From NCBI RefSeq assembly GCF_904848165.1, contig NZ_LR884459.1:992001-1056000 (forward strand): a stretch of DNA of 64,000 nt. The letters run 5' to 3'. This DNA is from Psychrobacter arenosus (GTDB lineage Bacteria > Pseudomonadota > Gammaproteobacteria > Pseudomonadales > Moraxellaceae). A program made the position numbers and the translations under genes. The notes beneath the pieces are model-generated. The model did not search any database and was not told the origin of the DNA. It saw only the letters and a list, made by a program, of their open reading frames with translations. Within the stretch, counting starts at the first letter, position 1. Every line of letters starts with the position of its first letter. This document shows positions 26,436 to 37,278 of this stretch, in pieces.

Positions 26436-28929
26436 CAATCTCTTATACTAGTAAAATAATCACCGCATTCAGGGCATACAATATTATCAATCTTTGTAGG
26501 TTCATTAAGACTAAGCATGTGGTAAGTCCAATAAAACCCATTCTTATAGAGAGGTTGGTGACATTTTCTACAGTTATTGACTGTCCATTTGAAGCCACAT
26601 TCTTTTTTATTATTACAAGTATGTACCACTCCATTGGTAAATTCGTTTTCTTTGGGATTACCATCATGATCTAACCCACAAGCAATACAGTAATTATGCC
26701 CATGAGTTTGTAAGAACATTCCAAATAGTCTTTGTAAATTATCGAGGTTGAGAGGATGCTTAATCACATCAGGGTGCAAGAATATACCTCCGTAACGATG
26801 ATTAGGAAGTTGATCATTAGTGTCGTTTAATAAAAATGCCTCACCATAATATGCTTGTTTAGACCAAATTCTATTTGATAATGGATTTGAAATTAAGTCA
26901 CTAACGCTAGTAATAATATATACCCAGTTGTCATTGTCACCTTGTTTATAATCCTTGTTATCTTTCAAATCATTGACTGTTTCCAGTACATTAATAGACG
27001 CATAAAACTTAGCATCTAAAACTAAAGTATAATTATGATAGGTATTATCACTAGACTTTCGATTGAAATATACAACATAGTCTGGGCGAACTGGATATTC
27101 TCTACCCTCAACAAACAGCTCTTTTTCATAAACAAAATTTATATAAGAGCCATTATTATGTATAAGTTTTATTTTTAAGTTTTTAATATTTTTATTGTTA
27201 TATATAGCATCTGCAACCATATGATTCCAATCGTTATTGCTAGGCTTGAATTTAAAATTATAAATTAACATATTTAAGAGAACAATTAATACCCATCTTT
27301 CATATATTTTGGGTAGTTCTAAAGATAAAAGTGGATTATTAAATAATTTATGATAATTAATAGATTTAAGCATCTCTTTATTAAAAATTTTATAATATAA
27401 GGATAGTACCTTAGAGTAATCTTCATCATTAGAATAAACTAATGATGTGGGCTTGATTGTAGTTGAGTTTATTCCATAACTTTTAAATAAGTTTATAGTG
27501 GTTTTAAGATCTCCGATCAAATCATAGTAAACAAGAGAGATAGATTTTAGGTTTTCTAAGTTTTTTTCATTTTTTCTATTAAGGTCAGAAGTAGTTCTTT
27601 TATTTTCTTCATGATATTTATTATTGAATTCGAAATCTTTATTAGAATAGTTTGATATAAGTTGACTAAAATTTGAAGCCGTATCTAGTTCAATCTTTTT
27701 AATAGAGTTTAGCATTACAATATCATAATTTGGAAAACGATTAGATTCTATACAATCGCCTATAACTTTATATTGGCTATATTCTTCTATACTATTATGT
27801 ATAGATATAGGCAGTCTGTAACTAACAGAATCGTTGCCATATATTGCGTAGCTAAAATCTCCCTTCCATTTTTTTCTAAAATGAAGAACTTCATCAAAAT
27901 TACAATTATTCTCATTTATATGAAAATTATCAACTAATTTGTCTAGATTCTCTTGATTTTTTGCTTATTTAAATTAATAGAATTAATTTGGTTCTGAATG
28001 ATCTGTCCATGGTCTGATTTATTTTCATCTATATATTTACCAAAATCTATATCTAGCTGTGATTCTAAACTTGATAAAGTTGGATCTATAATATTGTTTA
28101 TCATACTTAATAGTAATAGTCTTACCTCGATAGCCATACACAGCAAAAATCCATTCACTGAATTAACCACTGACTCTGAATAATGTGTGCTTTCATAGTA
28201 TTTTTTATATGGGTTTGCAACATACTGCTTCAGAAAATCTACATCTGGCTTGATTCGTTCTGAACTTTCTAAATTTTTGGACTTAACTAGTGACTTATGA
28301 AGTTTACCTGCTACACTATCCAAAGATTTGATAAACTCTCTGACTAACTTTAAATCAATAAGTTGCAGATATTCTATATCTGTATCTTCTACACTACCAG
28401 TGCTAGTTATTCCTTTTTTATTATAAATTAGCTTATAAAATTCACCTCTAAATGCATCAATTATTAACTTCATTCCACCTTCATCTAAGACCTTATCATG
28501 AACATTAATCAAAATAGTGGTTTGGCCTACTAATGAAGGTATAATTAGATAACTCTTTCCAATATGGTTTCTAAGATTGGATTTCATAAAAGATTTAGAT
28601 TTTCCTAGAAAACTATTTTTTTCTACCCACCATTCTTTGGAGTTACTATCTTTTATAGCTACTAGCTCAAAAACATCTTTCTTTTCATTCATTAAATAAG
28701 GAGGGATATTTAAGTTTGTATCTTCAAAAGATATTGCAAATTGACCGCTACTTTTCATGGGATATGTGATTAGTTCAATTTCATAGTCGATACTAGAGTC
28801 AGTAAAGTTAGGTTCAATATCAATATTCCACGGTGATTCAATAATACTTTTGACTTTTCCTGTTTCTGGAAAGCGTTTTACGCTAATATATTTTGCTGTC
28901 AATCCTCTCATTATAGATTTTAACCCCAA
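26435..28929 (-). pseudogene. DUF2357-type McrB partner with PD-(D/E)XK nuclease, split by a -1 frameshift
   Basis: One gene now lies in two frames. Frame 1 (28929-27943) gives 328 residues with a beta-rich N-terminal domain. Its stop comes only 14 bases after a run of six A (plus-strand T 27957-27962). The -1 frame is open from that run to 26435 with no stop, passing through 240 bases that lack an ATG before the 426-residue tail starting at 27715. Joined, it makes about 831 residues. The tail has a nuclease motif (RPDYVVYFN...LVLDAKFY) and a cysteine-rich C-terminal region with CIACG, HTCNNKKECGFK, CRKCH and CPECG, probably zinc-binding. DUF2357 proteins are the McrC-like partners of McrB-type GTPases/ATPases. 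The start overlaps the upstream McrB-like gene by 10 bases. Loss of one A, or recoding at the A-run, are both possible. Confidence 0.8.
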
Positions 28930-30971
28930 TAGCTAATACTATGATTCAAAGCACCATCAAGGTTTGATTGAAGATTTTCAATCTCACTATATGAATTATA
29001 ATTTTCTAATCCTAGGTCGTTTAAAAGCATAAAAAGGTCAACCAATTTATCAAGTTGATCTCTTGTTACAGTCATTCTAGGCAGTATTTTATGCAGGATG
29101 AAACCATTAGTAGCGATGATTTTAGCTTGGCTATCATTACCTTCTAACACCTTTATTTGATTTAAATAGTTTAAAGCTTGTCTAATAGCTCTCATTCCGA
29201 TAGCTATATCAAATTCACTATTACAAAATTTTGCTAGTTCAGTTATTTCTATACAGAAATCATCGTCCAAATCCATATCAGGATAATTCAGTCGATTTCC
29301 TAGTCTATCAAAAGAGATATTAACTACCTTATTTAACTCTTCTGAAAAAGGAAACTCGGTTCTATAATTTTCTATTTGTAGTTTTAAATTTCTAATATCC
29401 ATGTAGAGCGGGTTATCAAATTTCATAACTTGCGCTCTATCAAGAACTTTAGATGAAAAATTATAAGTAGTTTCGTCAATGTTCGCTGTACCAAAGAAAT
29501 GGACGTTGTCACCTATAGTAATATTGGGACGTATAGATGGAACCAACTGCTGATAGAGTTTATGATAGTCTTCAGAAGAAGAGCTTTTATAACCATATTC
29601 ATTATCTATGTATGCAACTAAATTTTTATATTCAGTAATGTTTTTAGGGGTAATAGATTGAGGAGAGATACCATTCAAAATATTCCCCAATTTCTCCAAA
29701 TCGGGATAGAGACTTTCTGAATATAATTGTATTTCAATTAGATGATCTCTATCTTCAAGTTTTGATAGGAAATCAGCAAAATAATACTCAACTCTAGCAA
29801 GGTTCATCTCATCCAAGCATATAAAATAAGACTTGTCAGGGTTGTCTTCAGCTTCAAATAAGGCATCTAGGAACTCTGTTGAAATATACTGCTTTTGAAT
29901 AGGATTATAGTAGCCTAATAAGTCCTCTTTACTCATCCAATTAGGTTTAACTGGTATAATATAAGCTTGAGCATTAACAGCTCTTGCAAACTCCTTAACT
30001 ATTTTCGTTTTACCTACTCCTGATTGACCAGCAAGTATAATAAAATCGTGTGTCCTAACTAGTGCAAAGAAATCTAGTATAGTATTTCTTTCATAATAGA
30101 TTCCTCTAGCTAGAATGTATCCATGAATATAATCTATTAACTTACTGTAACTATCAAAGTCGTTGAAGGCTAATAAGCTTCCTTGACCTATGTGATTGGC
30201 AGTATTATTTGATAAGTCATCTTTTATTAGTCTGTATTTTTTAAATATTTCTGTATTTTCTTTATATATTTTTAATTCGTTACTCTGTCTTTTTTTTAAA
30301 TTCTCAAATAAATCCTCAGACTCTCTTAACTCTTTTATTTTATCAGTCAAAGCTTTTTCTAACTTAATATTTTCACTGACTAAATTTTCTTTATTGCTTT
30401 TCTCTAATAGAATTATCTCCTCTAACTCTTTTAATTGCTTACGTTTAAAATTCTCTTCTTCAATTAGCTCATATAAAAACTCAATCGACTGTGGAATATT
30501 ATAATCTTTTTTTATTTTATTGGTTATATATAAATACGCACTTTCGGTAAGGAATATCTTTTCAGGATCGCTTGGATCTCTAATTAAATCCTTTTCAGAT
30601 ATTGTTTTCAAATTCTCTTTTGATAAAGGTTCAAATTTTAATAAATCTACAATATTCTTACTTTTGAAATTATTTTTAATTAAGAAACCTCTTATTATTG
30701 TCTTGTTATCTGAAAGGGTCTTATAGTAATTTAAAACCTCTGGAACTCTTGATTTCGTTACAAAGATATTTTCAATGATCTCATTATTTAATTTTAAGGG
30801 TTCTCCACTACTACAATATTTTATATTTTTAAGCAAAACTTCACCGTTGGTCATTATTCTTAACTGACCAACGACTTCAATAGGTATAGAGTTGTTTTCG
30901 AAAAAATCTTTAATGAATTCATCTATGTTTGAGTTTATCTCTTGTTCTATTACAGTATGCATAAAAACCAA
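28920..30971 (-). CDS. McrB-like AAA+ ATPase with long coiled-coil N-terminal region
   Basis: 683 residues. The AAA+ domain of the McrB type has Walker A GQSGVGKT (about 314-321), Walker B FICLDEMNLARVEYYFADFL and the sensor stretch FFGTANIDETTYNFSSKVLDRA. A Glu/Lys/Leu-rich region at about 165-240 is predicted to be a coiled coil. In McrBC-like systems this subunit drives DNA translocation by nucleotide hydrolysis and activates the nuclease partner. The base composition is very AT-rich. It is the first gene of the operon, overlapping the DUF2357 gene by 10 bases. Alternative ATG at 30962 would remove three residues. Confidence 0.85.
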   Translation of the reverse strand: MVFMHTVIEQEINSNIDEFIKDFFENNSIPIEVVGQLRIMTNGEVLLKNIKYCSSGEPLKLNNEIIENIFVTKSRVPEVLNYYKTLSDNKTIIRGFLIKNNFKSKNIVDLLKFEPLSKENLKTISEKDLIRDPSDPEKIFLTESAYLYITNKIKKDYNIPQSIEFLYELIEEENFKRKQLKELEEIILLEKSNKENLVSENIKLEKALTDKIKELRESEDLFENLKKRQSNELKIYKENTEIFKKYRLIKDDLSNNTANHIGQGSLLAFNDFDSYSKLIDYIHGYILARGIYYERNTILDFFALVRTHDFIILAGQSGVGKTKIVKEFARAVNAQAYIIPVKPNWMSKEDLLGYYNPIQKQYISTEFLDALFEAEDNPDKSYFICLDEMNLARVEYYFADFLSKLEDRDHLIEIQLYSESLYPDLEKLGNILNGISPQSITPKNITEYKNLVAYIDNEYGYKSSSSEDYHKLYQQLVPSIRPNITIGDNVHFFGTANIDETTYNFSSKVLDRAQVMKFDNPLYMDIRNLKLQIENYRTEFPFSEELNKVVNISFDRLGNRLNYPDMDLDDDFCIEITELAKFCNSEFDIAIGMRAIRQALNYLNQIKVLEGNDSQAKIIATNGFILHKILPRMTVTRDQLDKLVDLFMLLNDLGLENYNSYSEIENLQSNLDGALNHSISYWG

Positions 30972-31034
30972 CCTTTAAAACATGAACCATCAACTGATTT
31001 TAAGCGAATATATAATTAATAAACTGACTAAAAA

Positions 31035-32561
31035 TTAACCCCCAAGTTCATCCAATACCGCACGGAAGCTTGCCAGCCCAGCCTCAATATTATCAATAAT
31101 ATCACTGGCTAGATCTTCAGGATCAGGTAGGTTATCTAGGTCAGTTAGTGAGTCATCTTTCAACCATGAGATATCTAAGCTGGTTTTATCACGCTTTTTA
31201 ATATCTTCAATACTGTATTTGCGCCAGCGACCGGTAGGATTGGTTTCAGGATCATAGGTTTCGACACGCTCATGGATATTGTCGGCGTTATAACAAGTGA
31301 TGAAGTCTTGTAGATGCTCCAACGTCATCGGTTTGCGTTTAAGAGTGTGATGGACGTTGGTACGGTAATCATATATCCATACGTCTTTGGTGACAGCGTC
31401 TTCTTGAGCAGGATGGTTATCAAAGAATAAGACATTTGCTTTAACACCATTAGCATAAAAAATGCCTGTTGGCAGACGCAAAATCGTATGCAGATTGGTC
31501 ACTTCCAGTAGTTTTTTACGTACGATCTCGCCAGCGCCGCCTTCAAATAGTACGTTATCTGGTAAAACGACACCTGCTTTGCCATTGATCTTTAGCATGG
31601 TGTATATATGCTGTAAGAAATTGACCTGTTTATTGGAAGTCGTCGCCCAGAAGTCTTGGCGGTTATAGACAAAATCTTCTTTTTCTTGCTCCCCTTCATC
31701 GTTGGTAACGGTGATGCTACTCTTTTTACCAAATGGAGGATTAGCAAGAACCATATCTACTGTTTTGCCACTATTACCGATTAAGGCATCATCTGAGCTA
31801 ATAGGGCTATCACCATCAATCTCACCAATACCATGCAAAAACAGATTCATCAAACACAATCTGCGAGTATTAGCGACGATTTCATTACCAGAAAATGTCT
31901 TATGCTTTAGCTTTTCTTTTTCTTCGACATCAAGCTTATGATGTTGCTCTATGTAATCATAAGCCGCCAGCAAGAAGCCACCTGTGCCCGCTGCTGGGTC
32001 GGCGATAGTGATTCCTGGACCAGGCTCCATACAGGCCACGATAGCTTGAATAAGTGGTCTTGGGGTAAAGTATTGGCCTGCACCAGATTTAGTATCTTCC
32101 GCATTCTTTTCTAAGATACCTTCGTAAATATCGCCTTTGACATCAGTGCCTAGTCGTACCCATTTGGTGCTGTCTATCATGTCAATGAGGCGACCAAGCT
32201 TAGCGGGATCTTGAATCTTATTCAGCGCCTTGGTAAAAATCTGACCAAGTAAGCCTTTTTGCTTACCAAGCTCTCTCAATAGCTGTATATAGTGAATTTC
32301 GAGGGCTGCACCTGACTTGCTCGTCAAGCTATCCCACTCGTAACCTTCTGGTACACCAATATCTCGACTATAGGGCGGTAAGCTGTACTCATGCGCCATC
32401 TTCAAGAAGATAAGATAAGTAATCTGTTCTAGATAATCGCCATAGCTGACGCCATCATCACGTAGGGTATTACAAAAGCTCCATACCTTAGAGACGATAG
32501 AGCTGGCTTGGTTCGCTTGCTGATTGCTTGATAAAATATTTGGGGTTGCTGTGTCACTCAT
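31035..32561 (-). CDS. hsdM: Type I restriction-modification DNA methyltransferase subunit
   Basis: 508 residues. N6-adenine methyltransferase subunit HsdM: an N-terminal helical domain, AdoMet-binding ADPAAGTGGFLLAAYDY (about 190-206) and catalytic DMVLANPPFGKK (about 266-277, NPPF motif). The N-terminal helices and a C-terminal tail match the family. It is the first gene of hsdM-hsdS-hsdR on the minus strand; 61 bases separate it from hsdS, so it can also methylate DNA with HsdS alone. Complete with no visible lesion. Confidence 0.95.
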   Translation of the reverse strand: MSDTATPNILSSNQQANQASSIVSKVWSFCNTLRDDGVSYGDYLEQITYLIFLKMAHEYSLPPYSRDIGVPEGYEWDSLTSKSGAALEIHYIQLLRELGKQKGLLGQIFTKALNKIQDPAKLGRLIDMIDSTKWVRLGTDVKGDIYEGILEKNAEDTKSGAGQYFTPRPLIQAIVACMEPGPGITIADPAAGTGGFLLAAYDYIEQHHKLDVEEKEKLKHKTFSGNEIVANTRRLCLMNLFLHGIGEIDGDSPISSDDALIGNSGKTVDMVLANPPFGKKSSITVTNDEGEQEKEDFVYNRQDFWATTSNKQVNFLQHIYTMLKINGKAGVVLPDNVLFEGGAGEIVRKKLLEVTNLHTILRLPTGIFYANGVKANVLFFDNHPAQEDAVTKDVWIYDYRTNVHHTLKRKPMTLEHLQDFITCYNADNIHERVETYDPETNPTGRWRKYSIEDIKKRDKTSLDISWLKDDSLTDLDNLPDPEDLASDIIDNIEAGLASFRAVLDELGG

Positions 32562-32622
32562 GCTTTTCTCTCGTATGGATACTATCTTGTATTGATGAAA
32601 TAAACGGCTTATACATTAGTAA

Positions 32623-34236
32623 TTAAAGCGGCAAGGTGATCTGCTCATCTTTTTTAGGTTTCTTAGGTTTTTTTGCTGTTGTAGCAGATTTGGTCTTGCT
32701 CTTCGACTTGGCTTTAGCTTGCTTCGCCTGCTGCTCAGCCAGTGCCTTGGCTTCGCGTTCGGCTTTAATTTGCGCTAGTAATTCGCTGGCTGGTGGGTCA
32801 TTGGGGTCTTGTGGTACGAGCTTACCTTGAAAGGCTTTATGTAGGATTGAGGTTTTGAGATTGGCCAGCTTCTTAATTGCACTTTCAATATCATCTTTAA
32901 ACTTATCAGCTGTCCCAATTTTTTTATCTAACTCAGCTACAATCAATACTTGCTCATCAAGTGAACAGTATGGGAAGGGGTAATTCATCAGTTTTTGCCC
33001 GTTAATATTTGATTGATTCACTCCATCAGTTTTTACAAAATTTCCATACTGCTTCGCAATGTGTGAGCCAAGAAAATAGTTAAGATATTTACTATAAACA
33101 ATACAATCTAGCTGATTTACTCGAATTAGGTATCCGGCAAAGATTGCCTTAGTGTCACTTAATATAATAGAAGTCTTACCAACCAACTCTGGACTATTGG
33201 TTCTATTAAATAAGACATCACCCTTTTTTAAGGCATATTTTTCAATTTCATCAGTATCGCTTGTAAATACTAAGTCATCCCAATCAATAATACCATTTTG
33301 CATATTACCCATTCTAAGTACAGGGACTAAACCTTGTTTTTCAGATTTAGTAGAGGTGCCATATTCGACACTTAATGTCATTAGTCCCAAACGCTCCCAT
33401 AACCAAGATGAAGGTAGTTTAGGTAGATTTATTTCATTCAAATCAGCTATTGACTCAAGTTTTTTTAAGGCACTCGGCTTTCTAGGTTTTGACCCTTCCT
33501 TACCTTTCTCCTCCCAAGCTTCAACTGATTGCTCCCAATCCGCAATTTGCTGGTCATAGTAAGCCTGACGTGCGTTTTGAACCTGCTCTAATAGCCCATC
33601 CGCAGTCGGTAAAGGCTTACCCTGTATTTTCTCATAATCGGAGCGCCATTCAGCCGTCAGCTTGCCTTCAAAAGCGTGCTTTAGTAAGGATTGACGATAT
33701 TGTTCAAGCTGACGCTTGGCTAGAGTAAGATTAGCAATACCTGTATCAACCTCTGAATATAACACTTCTATTTTATCAATAATTCTATCTTGCTCATTAA
33801 GCGGAGGTATTAAAACTTCTATTTTTTCAAAATTACCCTTTGTGATATGTATCATTCCCATACCATGAGTTTTAGTCAAAATCTCACTTGAAATTTGTTT
33901 TAACAGATAATAGATGAACTTTTTTCTTATTCCTCCGTAAGGTTTAACATTAAAGATATGTTGATTTAAGTAAGCATCTTCTTCTGACCAAATATAACTA
34001 TCTAAAGATGCCGACCAAGAATAAAGTAAGTCGCCATTTTTGACCTTATACTTTTCTTCAAGCTCACCTTGATAATAGTTATAGGATGCAGTTGGCTTGT
34101 TTAAATTTTGGATCCGAATAATCGGTATACCTGTACTTTGCCATTCCGTAGGTTTAAAGGCTCTACCATTTATATAGTCTGCAATATTGCCAAGAGTAGT
34201 TTTCTCCCAGCCACTTAAGCTCTCTTCATTCATCAT
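32623..34236 (-). CDS. hsdS: Type I restriction-modification specificity subunit
   Basis: 537 residues. Two target-recognition domains are visible: the first begins near WEKTTLGNIADYINGRAFKP and the second near LPSSWLWERLGLMTLSVEYGT; conserved helical regions with LPPLNEQDRIIDKIE-like and CSLDEQVLIVAELDKK segments follow each. The tail is Lys/Ala/Ser-rich (about 500-537). The two halves specify the bipartite recognition sequence. The last codons overlap the hsdR start by 4 bases. No truncation visible. Confidence 0.93.
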   Translation of the reverse strand: MMNEESLSGWEKTTLGNIADYINGRAFKPTEWQSTGIPIIRIQNLNKPTASYNYYQGELEEKYKVKNGDLLYSWSASLDSYIWSEEDAYLNQHIFNVKPYGGIRKKFIYYLLKQISSEILTKTHGMGMIHITKGNFEKIEVLIPPLNEQDRIIDKIEVLYSEVDTGIANLTLAKRQLEQYRQSLLKHAFEGKLTAEWRSDYEKIQGKPLPTADGLLEQVQNARQAYYDQQIADWEQSVEAWEEKGKEGSKPRKPSALKKLESIADLNEINLPKLPSSWLWERLGLMTLSVEYGTSTKSEKQGLVPVLRMGNMQNGIIDWDDLVFTSDTDEIEKYALKKGDVLFNRTNSPELVGKTSIILSDTKAIFAGYLIRVNQLDCIVYSKYLNYFLGSHIAKQYGNFVKTDGVNQSNINGQKLMNYPFPYCSLDEQVLIVAELDKKIGTADKFKDDIESAIKKLANLKTSILHKAFQGKLVPQDPNDPPASELLAQIKAEREAKALAEQQAKQAKAKSKSKTKSATTAKKPKKPKKDEQITLPL

Positions 34237-37079
34237 GCAATCAACTCAATATTTATTTCATTTAATAGTTCATAAAAGTCTAGACCATCACTCAACACAT
34301 CATAGGCCTCGCCCAAGCCTCCCTGTTGATTAAATGGGGTCAGCTCAAAGTCATCAGGCGCTATCGCAAACGAAGTGATGACATGGTCACGAATCATGCG
34401 TAACCATGCCATTTGTATATTAGAAAAGGCAGACTTACTTCTAGCATTATGGGCAAACACCCAGTCTTGGAAGTTTTTACGTACCGTATTATCAAAAGGC
34501 GTTAGCTTATCATCGATACCGACCACACGGCGCACCAAACTGACCAAGGCTGTTAACTCGTCTTCCACCTTTTGCGAGGTCACACCATCGATGATGGAGT
34601 ATGCTTCCCAGACACTGAATATAGCTAAGGGCGGCTTGCTTGCCTTAATCGCTTCGTATAGCTCTTTTATCATCGCAAAGCTAAGTGCCTGACGACGATG
34701 CGGCTGATTATACAAGATTTGTAGCGCCGTAATATTGTCTTTATTGGCTGCTATATAATCAGTAAATCGACTAACAAGACTCTCAGCTTTTTCGACTTGG
34801 TCGGTTTCCCAACCTATATTAGTCACTTCATCGATATTCAGGTGATCAATCTTCTGCTCACTTTCTCGTCTGATCTCTTCAAGATCTGTGATTAGCTTAC
34901 CGTTGAGCCATCTGCTGGCTTCTTTCACCCGCTTATGCTGTGCTTTCTTCACAGACTTATCACTAGGAGTGGCGTCTAAACTGATACCTTCAAGTTGGCA
35001 AGCGGACTCATGCACAAGATCCACATCAATTGCAGTGAATAAGCGTTTAACCAACTCACTTAACGGTATACCACCAGTGGCTTTTTCTACTGTAGCGTGC
35101 TGTTCAGGCTCCAAAGCGATATCAAGACGTTTTAGGCGGCTGGCAAAGGAGCTTACCGTATCAGTGTCAGATTGACCCATCATGATACCCGTAGCGAGAT
35201 CACGGAAGCTTACGGACTTCTTAGTATCTAACTGACTGCTACTAGTTTTTAGAGACTTAGTGACACCGATGGCATCTACGATGACGTAATGAGTCTTAGC
35301 ACTTCTGGCACTGGGTGAGACCTTCTGTAAGCCTTCTTTATCTAGTATACGAGTACCACGGCCTTTCATTTGCTCAAAGTAGTTGCGACTTTTGACATCT
35401 CGCATGAATAATAGGCACTCAAGCGGACGGATATCTGTGCCAGTGGCTATCATATCTACAGTAACAGCAATACGAGGATTATAGCTATTACGGAAGTTTG
35501 CCAATACCGACTTAGGCGCCTCTCCTTCTTCGGTAATATTGCCCTCAGCATCAACGCGGTCTAATTTGGCTTTATAAGTAATTTTTTTACAGAAGTCGTT
35601 ACCTTTACCGAACTCCTCTCGGACGATGTTGATAATATCGTCAGCGTGACTGTCGCTTTTAGCAAATATCAGCGTTTTAGGTACTTCGTTACGAGCAGGG
35701 AAGATATTGGGCAAGCTCTCTTTAAAGCTTTTGATAATTGTACGAATTTGACTGGGATTAACAATATTTTTGTCTAATTGCTTAGCAGTGTATTCCTCTT
35801 CCTGGTCTTGCATCTCCCAACGTTTTTTACGAGTGATTTTTTCTCTGTGTTCTATCAACTCTTCAGCCGTTATCTTTGCACCTTCTTTGGTGATTTTGGT
35901 CTCTATCAAATAGACCTCATTGCCTACATTAACGCCATCAGCGACCGCTTGTTCGTGAGTATATTCACTAACGACGTTTTGATTAAAAAAACCAAAGGTA
36001 CGGCTATCAGGAGTTGCTGTCAGACCAATCAAAAACGAATCATAGTAATCGAGCACTTGTCGCCATAGGTTATAAATAGATCGATGACACTCGTCGATAA
36101 ATATAAAGTCAAAAAACTCAGGAGGAATAGCGCTATTGTAAACTACAGGCAACGGCTCTTTGATATGTTTCTCGTACTCCTCTAGACCTTCTTGCTCCAA
36201 TACTTGGTCTAGCGGCTCACCTTTGAGGATAGAGTACATACGCTGAATGGTGCAGATATAAACTTGAACACCTGACGGAACGTGTGGCGAAGTAATAATT
36301 TGCGCATTATATAGCTCAGTGAATTTACGGTTATCATCATGCGGAGAGAATACGATCATCTCTTGCTCGGCTTGCTCGCCTAAGTTGATGGTATCTACCA
36401 AAAATAAAATTCGACGCTTGCCAGTATATTTCAGCAGTCGATACATAATACTGATAGCCGTATAAGTTTTACCTGAGCCAGTTGCCATCTGAATCAATGC
36501 CCGGGGACGAGCCTCGCTAAACGACTTCTCTATATTGGTAATAGCACGCTCTTGACAATCACGTAAACCTATCTCTGAAGCTGGTAAGTGGTTTGGGTTT
36601 AGTGCGGGGATTGACTGTAGTTTCTTACGTAAAGTATTTTTGCCTTCATCAAACCAAGATTCTAGCGTCTCTGGGCGATGAAAGTTAAATACTTCTCGTG
36701 AGCGAGGCTCGGGGTCATTGCGATTAGTAAAACGAGTAATGACACCTGTAGACTCATATAAAAAAGCGATGTCTGCTTCATTAATATGCTTAAAGTCACT
36801 AGTAGCATAGCGCGCACTTTGTTCTTCAACCGTAGTAATCTTTTGCCCATAGCTTTCAGCTTTGGCTTCGATAATGCCAACGGGCTCTCTATCTATAAAT
36901 AGTACATAATCAGCAGGGCCGGTACTGGTTGGATACTCCCTAACCGCAACTCCTAGACCAGCATTAGGATTGTAATCTTTTAGCTTCTGTACCAACCAAC
37001 CTGCCTGTTTGAGCTGGCGATCAATATTGTCTCGGGCGATATCTTCAGGGCGCTGATTTTTTGTCATATTCACGTTCAA
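34233..37079 (-). CDS. hsdR: Type I restriction enzyme endonuclease/translocase subunit
   Basis: 948 residues. N-terminal PD-(D/E)XK nuclease with DYVLFIDREPVGIIEAKA (about 55-73; the D...E-x-K core). SF2 translocase with MATGSGKTYTA (about 196-206), FIDECHRSIYN (DECH, about 329-339), GLTATPD and MKGRGTR (motif VI). C-terminal helical region contacts HsdM. It cleaves unmethylated DNA after translocation. Starts 199 bases from divergent mcrB. Complete. Confidence 0.95.
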   Translation of the reverse strand: MNVNMTKNQRPEDIARDNIDRQLKQAGWLVQKLKDYNPNAGLGVAVREYPTSTGPADYVLFIDREPVGIIEAKAESYGQKITTVEEQSARYATSDFKHINEADIAFLYESTGVITRFTNRNDPEPRSREVFNFHRPETLESWFDEGKNTLRKKLQSIPALNPNHLPASEIGLRDCQERAITNIEKSFSEARPRALIQMATGSGKTYTAISIMYRLLKYTGKRRILFLVDTINLGEQAEQEMIVFSPHDDNRKFTELYNAQIITSPHVPSGVQVYICTIQRMYSILKGEPLDQVLEQEGLEEYEKHIKEPLPVVYNSAIPPEFFDFIFIDECHRSIYNLWRQVLDYYDSFLIGLTATPDSRTFGFFNQNVVSEYTHEQAVADGVNVGNEVYLIETKITKEGAKITAEELIEHREKITRKKRWEMQDQEEEYTAKQLDKNIVNPSQIRTIIKSFKESLPNIFPARNEVPKTLIFAKSDSHADDIINIVREEFGKGNDFCKKITYKAKLDRVDAEGNITEEGEAPKSVLANFRNSYNPRIAVTVDMIATGTDIRPLECLLFMRDVKSRNYFEQMKGRGTRILDKEGLQKVSPSARSAKTHYVIVDAIGVTKSLKTSSSQLDTKKSVSFRDLATGIMMGQSDTDTVSSFASRLKRLDIALEPEQHATVEKATGGIPLSELVKRLFTAIDVDLVHESACQLEGISLDATPSDKSVKKAQHKRVKEASRWLNGKLITDLEEIRRESEQKIDHLNIDEVTNIGWETDQVEKAESLVSRFTDYIAANKDNITALQILYNQPHRRQALSFAMIKELYEAIKASKPPLAIFSVWEAYSIIDGVTSQKVEDELTALVSLVRRVVGIDDKLTPFDNTVRKNFQDWVFAHNARSKSAFSNIQMAWLRMIRDHVITSFAIAPDDFELTPFNQQGGLGEAYDVLSDGLDFYELLNEINIELIA

Positions 37080-37278
37080 TCTTAATGTTGAATTTAAATA
37101 GACTAATATAGCTGAAAATTGTTGATAAAGCTAAGAGCAACATAGTTTTAAAGAATAGTTTCTTGACTGATAACCTTAGTGCTACTATGCCGAACATAGT
37201 TTTATAAAAACCACTTATAATCATTAGAACTGTGAATAAACACAACGTTTAGCTATTTGCTAAAAGTAAGGAAATAGA

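Noticed and set aside
26435..27715. Independent 426-residue gene starting at 27715
   Set aside because: The frame is open for 240 bases upstream of this ATG and meets the previous gene at an A6 run; the ATG is most likely internal.
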